DNA of 11,960 bases from Chlorobiales bacterium (GTDB lineage: Bacteria; Bacteroidota; Chlorobiia; Chlorobiales; Chlorobiaceae). The notes under the pieces are model-generated. The model was not told the DNA's origin. It searched no databases and was given only the letters and a program-made list of their open reading frames with translations. Position 1 is the stretch's first letter. Every line of letters starts with the position of its first letter. Shown here piece by piece: positions 6,165 through 11,960 of the stretch. The stretch covers positions 1 to 11,960 of the forward strand of contig JAKSDC010000179.1 of NCBI GenBank assembly GCA_022360275.1, written 5' to 3'. The position numbers were made by a program, and so were the translations under genes.

Positions 6165-6530
6165 ATGATTAAAAAACTACCGGAAAGCAAAGGTCCTTTT
6201 TTAGGATTTGAAGTTACAGGAAAAGTCTCATTAGAGGAGGAGAAGGAGTGGATAGAAAAGGTTCAAAGTGTTGTCGATAAACATGATAAAGTAAGTTTTC
6301 TGGTTATTTTGGATGAAAAAGCAGCTTGGGGAGTAAAGGCAGGCATCGAGGACTTGAAATGGGCGATGACACACATGAAACATCTCAATAAACTTGCTAT
6401 TGTTTCAGAAAGCAACATTTGGAAATGGCTGGTAAGCTTGGATAGCCCCTTTGCAAAAATGGTTGGTATAGGTGAAAAACATTTTGAGCCCTCAAAGATA
6501 AAAGACGCTTGGGCGTGGATAAAAGAGTAG
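6165..6530 (+). CDS. SpoIIAA-like STAS-fold protein (PF11964-like)
   Basis: 121 residues with a strong AGGAGG ribosome site (6151-6156) 8 nt before the ATG, the best in the window. It starts MIKKLPESKGPFLGFEVTGKVSLEEE, then has KVSFLVILD, a tryptophan-rich helix with DLKWAMTHM, LNKLAIVSES, and ends DAWAWIKE. The pattern of a beta strand, acidic helix, LVILD strand and closing AWAWIK helix matches the SpoIIAA-like family, which has a STAS-type fold. No phosphorylatable serine of the classic anti-anti-sigma type is evident, and the cellular role of this family is poorly defined. It is probably cytoplasmic, lacking a signal peptide or membrane segment. The gene is more AT-rich than its neighbours. 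It converges on apbE copy 2 with only 24 nt between the stops. Confidence 0.78.
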   Translation: MIKKLPESKGPFLGFEVTGKVSLEEEKEWIEKVQSVVDKHDKVSFLVILDEKAAWGVKAGIEDLKWAMTHMKHLNKLAIVSESNIWKWLVSLDSPFAKMVGIGEKHFEPSKIKDAWAWIKE

Positions 6531-6554
6531 GAGCATCCTGACCTTACAAAATCC

Positions 6555-7571
6555 TTATTGCCGGATAAACTCCTCTATATTGGGGCTTTTAAGCGTCATG
6601 TTTTTGTTGTCGATCAGAACGAAGGCAATTGAAGGGTCCTTTTGAGCAATCCTGAGGGCATTGTCGTATCCCAGTATAAAAAACACCGTGGCGTAGGCAT
6701 CAGCTTTCGCAGGATCTTCCGAGAACACCGTGACGCTTTTCACTCCTTGTGCAGGGTAACCGGTGTTGAGGTCGATAATGTGGTGGTAACGGGTGCCGTT
6801 ATGTATGAAATAGCTCTCATAACTGCCGCTTGTTGCAATGCCGCAAGTTTTGATGACGCTGAAGGCAAGCAGCGGTTTCCTTTGTTTCGTATCCGGGTCT
6901 TTTATGCCCGATGTCCATCGCCGGTTACCTTTTTTTCCCTTGACGTAGAGATCACCGCCCGCATTGATGATATAATTATTGATTCCGTACTTTTGCAGAA
7001 CTTCGCCTGCACGGTATGCCGCATATCCTTTTGCAATTCCTCCGAAGCCGATTTCCATCCCCTGCTTTTTCAGGAACAGGGTTTTATTCAGCGTATCGAG
7101 CTCGATCTGCTTGTAATCAACCAGGCTCAACGCTGTACGGATGCTGTCGGCAGGAGGTGGAGAGGTCCTTTCTTTTACGTTCCATAACCTGCCGATCGGT
7201 TTGAACGTCACATCAAATTTCCCATCCGTTATCCGGGCTATTTCCAGCGCCTTTTCCGTGACCGTCACAACCGCATCAGGAACCTTGACACGCTTTATCC
7301 CTGCATTCTGGTTGACTTCAGAAACCGGACTTGCAGGCTGCCACTCACTCAACTCCGACTCAAGCTCCGAAATCTCCCGAAACGCCGCATCGAAGGCTTC
7401 CTGCGTTTTCTCCTCCTCATCACCTTCCGCCACCGCCTTGATCTTCATCACTGTCCCCATCATCATCTTTTCCTGCTCGTATATACGGAGTGTGTCTCCC
7501 TGCTGTGCGCAGGAGAAAAAGGTCAAACATAACAGGAAAAAAGGAATAAGATAGGTAAGGTGAGTATGCAT
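6555..7571 (-). CDS. apbE: ApbE family FAD:protein FMN transferase, lipoprotein (copy 2, intact)
   Basis: 338 residues, the normal ApbE length and the only uninterrupted copy of three. The signal peptide ends FFSC with Cys21 as lipid site; Phe at -3 is unusual for a lipobox. Motifs in order: MMGTVMKIK (37-45), ELSEWQPASPVSEVN (73-87), DVTFKPIGRLW (120-130), GFGGIAKGYA (175-184) with Lys181, NAGGDLYVKG (203-212), GIATSGSY (244-251), HHIIDLNTGYP (263-273) and KADAYAT (289-295) with Asp291 and Thr295 at the family's Mg site. The enzyme splits FAD and transfers FMN to Thr in membrane electron-transfer proteins (NqrB, NqrC, RnfD, RnfG) on the periplasmic side. No target gene is in the window. The start is taken at the signal peptide; there is no Shine-Dalgarno. 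The promoter is at 7612-7640. Confidence 0.95.
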   Translation of the reverse strand: MHTHLTYLIPFFLLCLTFFSCAQQGDTLRIYEQEKMMMGTVMKIKAVAEGDEEEKTQEAFDAAFREISELESELSEWQPASPVSEVNQNAGIKRVKVPDAVVTVTEKALEIARITDGKFDVTFKPIGRLWNVKERTSPPPADSIRTALSLVDYKQIELDTLNKTLFLKKQGMEIGFGGIAKGYAAYRAGEVLQKYGINNYIINAGGDLYVKGKKGNRRWTSGIKDPDTKQRKPLLAFSVIKTCGIATSGSYESYFIHNGTRYHHIIDLNTGYPAQGVKSVTVFSEDPAKADAYATVFFILGYDNALRIAQKDPSIAFVLIDNKNMTLKSPNIEEFIRQ

Positions 7572-7611
7572 ATGATTTGTTTTTGAAAAATTCTTTTGTG
7601 TTTTTGATGTG

Positions 7612-7640
7612 ATTGTAAATCTAAGAAAAAAAGAGGATTA
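7612..7640 (-). promoter_or_regulatory. Promoter of apbE copy 2, conserved with copy 3
   Basis: Minus-strand -10 box TACAAT (7617-7612) lies 40 nt before the ATG; TAATCC stands 17 nt upstream as a poor -35. The -10 box of copy 3 (TATAGT) is at exactly the same distance from its ATG. The poor -35 next to a conserved upstream block suggests an activator. Confidence 0.45.
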
Positions 7641-7670
7641 GCGTCGTTTATGGTGATCAAAGTGCAGGTT
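7623..7670 (-). repeat. Conserved upstream block of apbE copy 2
   Basis: This 48-bp block aligns without gaps to 11841-11888 upstream of copy 3, 32 of 48 bases identical, both starting 52 nt from the last base of the ATG. The core is TTGATC with CTGCA next to it (minus strand). In copy 2 the core extends to TTGAT-N4-ATAAA, reminiscent of a CRP/FNR-type site; copy 3 does not keep the second half well. Confidence 0.5.
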
Positions 7671-8133
7671 GTTTCAGAGGACATCCTATAGTGAAACCAC
7701 CAAACACAAACTTCTCTTGTTCGAAAATAATCCCGCCAAGAGCTTCGAAAAGCATAGTATAGAACGGCGGGTTTGCTCACAGTTGCAGAATCTCGTACCT
7801 TATCGTTATCGGGTATGCGACATGCTGATGAACGGCTGTCAAGCATCCTTTATCCAGATTCCGGGATTCGAGTGAGAGGCCCAAATTGTCCCACACGAGG
7901 TTAGTGTCTCAACGTTGTTCCATGGGCTCCTCCCGCCGAATCGCTTCTCACACAGCCGTTTGTCAGCAGTTGTTCAGTCGCTCACAGGCAAACATCTCTT
8001 TGTTCTTCATCACCGTCCAGGTGATCACAAGTGGCTTGACGGCCGGTTTGACATTCAGGATGAGCTGTCATTGGCAATTCAAAAGCAGGACAATCTTTTA
8101 CAGATCATCAGGACATTGAAGTTGATTGTGTGA
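7657..8133 (+). pseudogene. Unassigned open frame broken by one TGA
   Basis: One plus-strand frame is open from 7657 to the stop ending at 8133 except for a TGA at 7873-7875, giving about 158 codons in two parts. The first part contains RRVCSQLQNLVPYRYRVCDM; the second contains KHLFVLHHRPGDHKWLDGRF and ends DELSLAIQKQDNLLQIIRT. The second part has the look of a real soluble protein with an amphipathic C-terminal helix, but I recognise no family. There is no convincing start codon or ribosome site, and the beginning overlaps the promoter region of apbE copy 2. It could be a decayed gene from a mobile element or a chance frame. It fills most of the 635-nt gap between apbE copy 2 and the quinone reductase. 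Confidence 0.3.
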
Positions 8134-8150
8134 CTTAGTTGTAGTATAGT
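8122..8150 (+). promoter_or_regulatory. Promoter of the NAD(P)H:quinone oxidoreductase gene
   Basis: TTGATT, 17 nt, TATAGT on the plus strand, 56 nt before the ATG at 8207. It is the best sigma70-like match in the window. The region after it contains GTTTA-TTG-TAAAC, a small inverted repeat at about 8169-8181 that could be an operator. Confidence 0.5.
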
Positions 8151-8206
8151 AAGAGCACCAGTCGGTCAAGTTTATTGTAAACAACCAAACCTCAAAGAGT
8201 AAAAGC

Positions 8207-8803
8207 ATGCATGCCCTCATAGTTATTGCTCATCCAAATCCAAAATCACTGACTCATAGTATTGCATCGCAGATCGTTAAAGGGGTTTCTGTCGCTGACA
8301 AAGATAACACTTTAGAAATTGCTGATCTTGCTGCCGAAGGGTTTAATCCCTGTTTTACAGCGCAAGATATTTCCATTCTGCATAGAGAAGCTGATCCCAC
8401 CCCCGATATTATTGCCGAACAGGAAAGAATCAGCCGCGCTGACGCACTTGTGCTGGTTCACCCTATTTATTGGTGGTCGTTTCCTGCCTTGTTAAAGGGA
8501 TGGATTGATCGTGTTTTCACAAACGGTTGGGCTTATGATGACACTTCCAGTGACAGACTTGTTAAAAAGATGCAACATTTGCCTGTTCATATTGTCTCCA
8601 TTGCAGGAGCGGATATGCGCACTTACGCGAGACATGGATATTACGGTGCTATGAAAACACAGATTAATCACGGTATTTTCGATTATTGCGGCGCACCGGT
8701 TTTAACATCTGAACTACTCTTTCAATCAGACCCGGATGCTTGTCTAAAATCTGGAGAAATTATAGGTCAAAGACTGTGTGCCTCTTCGTGTTCAAAAAAA
8801 TAA
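8207..8803 (+). CDS. NAD(P)H:quinone oxidoreductase, flavodoxin-2 fold
   Basis: 198 residues, cytoplasmic. It opens with MHALIVIAHPNPKSLTHSIA, the phosphate/flavin-binding loop of the NQO1/MdaB/KefF family (HPNPKS at 9-14). The second signature HPIYWWSFPALLKGWIDRV (85-103) is the flavin ring and quinone site strand and helix, followed by GWAY. These enzymes use NAD(P)H and bound flavin to reduce quinones or related electrophiles in a two-electron step, often as a stress response. The last residues (CASSCSKK) are polar and not family-like, which may be simple tail drift. The start has a modest AAAGAG ribosome site. The gene is more AT-rich than pgi. It stands alone under its own promoter, between a broken frame and a regulator relic. 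The exact substrate is unknown. Confidence 0.9.
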   Translation: MHALIVIAHPNPKSLTHSIASQIVKGVSVADKDNTLEIADLAAEGFNPCFTAQDISILHREADPTPDIIAEQERISRADALVLVHPIYWWSFPALLKGWIDRVFTNGWAYDDTSSDRLVKKMQHLPVHIVSIAGADMRTYARHGYYGAMKTQINHGIFDYCGAPVLTSELLFQSDPDACLKSGEIIGQRLCASSCSKK

Positions 8804-8822
8804 AGGGTGATGGAGGAAATAG

Positions 8823-9014
8823 GGGATAGAGGATGCATGCAGCAAAGCTGGGGTTACACTGGCAGCATTACGTTCGGGCAGCAGAAAAGGAACGTTGCCG
8901 GTAGTAAGGAAACAGCTTGCTGAGAAGTTTGTCAATGAGTATGGTTTATCTTTGGCTGAGGCGGCAAGGCAGTTATGGGTGACAACAACTGCTGTCAGCC
9001 ATATGGCTCGTTGA
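8823..9014 (+). pseudogene. Relic of a helix-turn-helix transcriptional regulator
   Basis: A 63-codon frame between a TAG at 8820-8822 and a TGA at 9012-9014. Codons from about 8895 read LPVVRKQLAEKFVNEYG, then LSLAEAARQLWVTTTAVSHM. This matches the helix-turn-helix of small XRE-like regulators in which a leading LPAIR-type segment is followed by YGLSxxEAAxxLGVTxxAVS. The conserved Gly of the turn is Trp here, there is no ATG, and the usual N-terminus (with Cys) and C-terminus are missing. The preceding codons (AGVTLAALRSGSRKG) do not look like the family. I call it a truncated remnant, probably non-functional. It lies between the quinone reductase and pgi. Confidence 0.6.
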
Positions 9015-9116
9015 TTGGAGAGTCTTTATTGCTAATAAACAACGTTAAACACTTACGCAGGGTGAGTGACTCAAAGTGCTTCTCTGTTCAGATCGACAAC
9101 TCAACGGATTTACTTT

Positions 9117-10757
9117 ATGTCTTTACAAAACAGTCCGGCATGGAAAGCGTTGGCGTCGCATAAGCAGGAAATTGAAGGACTGCATATGCGGGAACTCTTT
9201 GCCGCAGATGCAGAGAGATTTGAGAGGTTTTCTGTCCGAACAGGCGACATGTTGCTTGATTATTCTAAAAACAGGGCCACCGAAAAAACCATCGAGCTGT
9301 TGACCGCTCTTGCGAAGGATGCCGGTGTGGCCGAGTATCGGGAAAAAATGTTTGCCGGAGACAAAATCAACTTTACCGAACAGAGGGCGGTACTTCATAC
9401 CGCGCTTCGCCAGCCGGAAAGTTTTCGGATGCAGCTTGACGGACAGACTGTCGGTTGCGATATACGGGAGGTGCTGGCCCAGATGAAACATTTCTGCGAA
9501 CGTATTCTTTCAGGAGAGTGGAAGGGATACAGCGGAAAAGCGATCACCGATGTGGTCAATATCGGTATCGGCGGATCGGATCTCGGGCCTTATATGGTTA
9601 CCGAAGCTCTCAGACCGTTTGCTCACGGTAAGGTTAACGTTCATTTCGTCTCCAACATCGACGGGACGCACATTGTGGAAGCCCTGCGCCCGCTCAATGC
9701 AGACACCACCCTGTTCATCATAGCATCAAAAACATTTACCACCCAGGAAACTCTTACCAACGCCCATACCGCAAGACGCTGGTTTCTTGATAAAGCGGTC
9801 GATGAATCGTTCATCGCCCGGCATTTCGTCGCGGTATCGACCAACCGGGAAAAAGTGGAAGACTTCGGTATCGATTCCCGGAATATGTTCCGTTTCTGGG
9901 ACTGGGTAGGAGGACGTTATTCATTATGGTCCTCTATCGGCCTTTCGATAGCTTTGTATATTGGCTTTGAAAAATTTGCCGGATTGCTTGCCGGAGCCCA
10001 TGCGATGGACGAGCATTTTCTTTCGGCTCCCTACGAAAAGAGCATTCCGGTTCTGCTTGCCCTTTTCGGTATCTGGTACAACAACTTTTTCGACGCGCAT
10101 TCCCATGCGGTGATTCCCTACGATCAGTATCTTCACCGTCTCCCGGCCTACCTTCAGCAGCTCGATATGGAAAGCAACGGAAAGCGGATCGACCGTGACG
10201 GTAACCGGGTGGGTTATGCGACCGGTCCGGTGATCTGGGGAGAGCCCGGCACCAATTCGCAGCATGCCTTCTTTCAGCTTTTACATCAGGGGCCGAACTT
10301 CATTCCGGCAGACTTTATCGTGTCTCTGAAGAGCCAAAACCCGGCTGGAGAGCATCATGACATCCTGCTTGCCAACTGTTTTGCGCAGACCGAAGCGTTG
10401 ATGTGCGGCAAGACAGCTGAAGAGGCGGAAAAAGAGCTTCGTGAAGCAGGCATGCCGGAAGAGAGGATCGCCGAATTGCTTCCTCACAAGCTTTTCCCCG
10501 GCAACCGACCGACCAATACAATCGTTTTTTCTGAAATCAACCCGTTCAACCTCGGTAGCTTGATAGCGATGTACGAGCACAAGGTATTCGTGCAGGGAGT
10601 AATCTGGGGTATCAACTCCTTTGACCAGTGGGGTGTCGAACTCGGCAAGCAGCTTGCAAAAGCCATTCTGCCGGAAATTCAGGGCGGGCAAGATGCCGTG
10701 TCGCACGACTCGTCGACGAATGGGTTGGTTAACTTGTATAGAAGCGCAAGAGGGTAA
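9117..10757 (+). CDS. pgi: Glucose-6-phosphate isomerase
   Basis: 546 residues from ATG 9117, close to E. coli Pgi (549). The frame is open to GTG 9066, but the family begins at MSLQNSPAWKALASH, so the later ATG is chosen. Signatures: NIGIGGSDLGPYM (148-160), the first PGI motif DWVGGRYSLWSSIG (262-275), the second motif GVIWGINSFDQWGVELGK (494-511). Catalytic residues correspond to E. coli Glu355, His386 and Lys514: Glu352 in DMESNGK, His383 in NSQHAFF, Lys511 in VELGK. The enzyme interconverts glucose 6-phosphate and fructose 6-phosphate in glycolysis and gluconeogenesis, in the cytoplasm. It stands alone on the plus strand with 7 nt between its stop and that of apbE copy 3. The ribosome site is weak. 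Confidence 0.98.
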   Translation: MSLQNSPAWKALASHKQEIEGLHMRELFAADAERFERFSVRTGDMLLDYSKNRATEKTIELLTALAKDAGVAEYREKMFAGDKINFTEQRAVLHTALRQPESFRMQLDGQTVGCDIREVLAQMKHFCERILSGEWKGYSGKAITDVVNIGIGGSDLGPYMVTEALRPFAHGKVNVHFVSNIDGTHIVEALRPLNADTTLFIIASKTFTTQETLTNAHTARRWFLDKAVDESFIARHFVAVSTNREKVEDFGIDSRNMFRFWDWVGGRYSLWSSIGLSIALYIGFEKFAGLLAGAHAMDEHFLSAPYEKSIPVLLALFGIWYNNFFDAHSHAVIPYDQYLHRLPAYLQQLDMESNGKRIDRDGNRVGYATGPVIWGEPGTNSQHAFFQLLHQGPNFIPADFIVSLKSQNPAGEHHDILLANCFAQTEALMCGKTAEEAEKELREAGMPEERIAELLPHKLFPGNRPTNTIVFSEINPFNLGSLIAMYEHKVFVQGVIWGINSFDQWGVELGKQLAKAILPEIQGGQDAVSHDSSTNGLVNLYRSARG

Positions 10758-10764
10758 GGCGGTT

Positions 10765-11789
10765 TTAAAGTTCCTCGATGAATTCGTCGATATTCGGGCT
10801 TTTGTGGATGGTGTCCTTATCGTCGATCAGAATGAAGGCAAGTGACGGGTTCTGCTCGACAATGCGCAGGGCATGCTCATGTCCGAGAATGAAGAATGCC
10901 GTGGCGTAGGCATCGGCTTTTGACGGATCTTCGGAAAACACCGTCACGCTTTTGGCTCCTCGGGCAGGGTAGCCGGTTGAAAGGTCGATGATGTGGTGGT
11001 ATCTGGTGCCTTCGTGCACGAAAAAGCTTTCATAATCGCCGCTCGTCGCAATGCCGCAGGCTTTGATGACACTGAAAGCAAGCAGCGGTTTCTTTTGTTT
11101 TGAATCGGGATCCTTGATCTCCGATGTCCAGCGCCGGTCGCCCTTTTTCCCCTTGACATAGAGATCACCGCCAGCATTGATGATATAATCAGCAATACCA
11201 TACTTTTCCAGCACCTCTCCCGCACGGAACGCCGCATACCCTTTCGCAATACCGCCAAACCCGATTTCCATACCCTGCTTTTTGAGGAACAGGGTATTCT
11301 GCAGCGTATCGAGCTCGATCTGTGTGTAATCAACATGCTTCAATGTAGCGCGAATGCTGTCAGGCGGCGGCGGGGAAGTCCGTTCTTTCACATTCCACAG
11401 CCTGCCGATCGGCTTGAACGTCACATCGAACGCCCCCCCGTGACCTCAGCAATGTCCAGCGCCTTTTGTGTCACCGTAACAACCGCTTCAGGAACCTCAA
11501 CCCGTTCTATCCCCGCCTTCCTGTTAACCTCCGAAACCGGACTCGCCGGCTGCTGCCACTCACTCAACTCCGACTCCAATGCCGAAATCTTACGAAATGC
11601 CGCATCAAATGATTCCTCTGTTTTCTCCTCCGAATCACCTTTCGCCACCGCCTTGATCTTCATCACCGTCCCCATCATCACCTTCTCCTGCTCGTATATG
11701 CGGAGGGTCTTTTCTGCCGGTTGCGTGCAGGAGAGGAGAGTCAAAGAAAGCAGCAACAATGGAAGGATTTGGGTAAAGCTTTTGTGCAT
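10765..11789 (-). pseudogene. apbE copy 3: FMN transferase lipoprotein, frameshifted
   Basis: Start ATG at 11789 with a classical lipobox LLSC (Cys21). The first frame runs through YEQEKVMMGTVMKIK, ELSEWQQPASPVSEVN (one extra Gln compared with the other copies) and ALDIAEVTGG, then shifts and stops after 122 residues at 11421. The second frame continues with FDVTFKPIGRLW, GFGGIAKGYAAFRAG, NAGGDLYVKG, GIATSGDY, HHIIDLSTGYP and ADAYAT to the stop at 10765. The break lies in a run of seven G on the coding strand (C7 at 11433-11439). An eighth G would restore TGGAFDVTFKP as in copy 1. All catalytic motifs survive downstream. This may be a recent lesion, a slippage switch or a base-calling error. 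It converges on pgi with a 7-nt gap. There is no Shine-Dalgarno. Confidence 0.88.
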
Positions 11790-11829
11790 TCGATGTCTAT
11801 TTGAAGGAATATTTTCGATTTTTTAAGTA

Positions 11830-11858
11830 ACTATAACGTAAAATAATAAAAAGAATTA
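11830..11858 (-). promoter_or_regulatory. Promoter of apbE copy 3, conserved with copy 2
   Basis: Minus-strand -10 box TATAGT (11835-11830) lies 40 nt before the ATG, the same offset as TACAAT in copy 2; TAATTC stands 17 nt upstream as a weak -35. Confidence 0.45.
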
Positions 11859-11888
11859 ACGTTACATCTTGCGATCAAGATGCAGATT
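11841..11888 (-). repeat. Conserved upstream block of apbE copy 3
   Basis: Ungapped 48-bp match to 7623-7670 (32 of 48 identical) with the shared core TTGATC and CTGCA, at the same distance from the start codon. Beyond 11889 the sequence up to the window end is AT-rich with no gene seen, apart from a tandem near-repeat GATTGTTAAC / GATTGTTATT at 11931-11950. Confidence 0.5.
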
Positions 11889-11960
11889 ATTCTCCAAGTG
11901 GTGAAACTTTTTTTGCTTTTTTTTACGTTGGATTGTTAACGATTGTTATTACCGTATTAA

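Noticed and set aside
7690..7846. Minus-strand open frame over the region upstream of apbE copy 2
   Set aside because: Its translation has no family resemblance, and a shorter frame here encoding GGFTIGCPLKQ is only about 40 codons without a ribosome site.
9025..9039. Small palindrome TTTATT-GCT-AATAAA upstream of pgi
   Set aside because: It is short and AT-rich, so likely chance; there is no supporting promoter geometry.
9066..9116. GTG start extending pgi by 17 residues
   Set aside because: Family alignment begins at MSLQNSPAW; the extension has no conserved residues.
1..11960. Search for CRISPR arrays, tRNA or rRNA genes, transposases and att sites
   Set aside because: No spaced direct repeats, cloverleaf or rRNA-like segments, and no intact transposase or integrase motifs were seen on either strand.

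Overview
The window reads as chromosome of a Gram-negative bacterium: it has an outer-membrane beta-barrel with a signal peptide, several lipoproteins and a periplasmic metal-binding protein. Gene content and style (Amt with a signal peptide plus P-II, NikR with a DUF4198 partner, repeated ApbE lipoproteins) fit a green sulfur bacterium (Chlorobi). That is recognition by eye only, and no gene here proves the phylum. I found no rRNA, tRNA, CRISPR array or intact insertion sequence.

Layout. Positions 11-1236 (minus) hold a nickel module: the regulator nikR followed by a periplasmic DUF4198 (NikK-like) protein. It probably continues past the left edge into a nickel transporter. Its promoter region (1340-1368) carries a weak NikR-type dyad over the predicted transcription start. 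Positions 1507-3956 (minus) hold a nitrogen module, amt, then P-II, then a TorF-type porin, ending in a clear hairpin terminator at 1366-1408. Divergent from amt is a plus-strand RsbW-like anti-sigma kinase (4226-4645).

From 4710 to 11789 the minus strand carries three paralogous apbE genes (FMN transferase lipoproteins). They alternate with plus-strand genes: the RsbW-like kinase, a SpoIIAA-like protein (6165-6530), a flavodoxin-fold NAD(P)H:quinone oxidoreductase (8207-8803) and glucose-6-phosphate isomerase pgi (9117-10757). Only the middle apbE (6555-7571) is intact. The other two each carry a single frameshift lying exactly in a run of G on the coding strand (G5 and G7), and one added G would restore either frame. 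Copies 2 and 3 share a conserved upstream block and a -10 box at identical distances from their start codons, so they were duplicated with their promoter; copy 1 has a different upstream region.

Between apbE copy 2 and pgi lies a looser stretch (7572-9116) with an unassigned reading frame broken by one TGA, the quinone reductase with a good promoter, and the relic of a helix-turn-helix regulator. This looks like a small acquired and decaying patch. The apbE paralogs with G-tract lesions are the most interesting part of the window. Sequencing error, decay and reversible slippage are the competing explanations.
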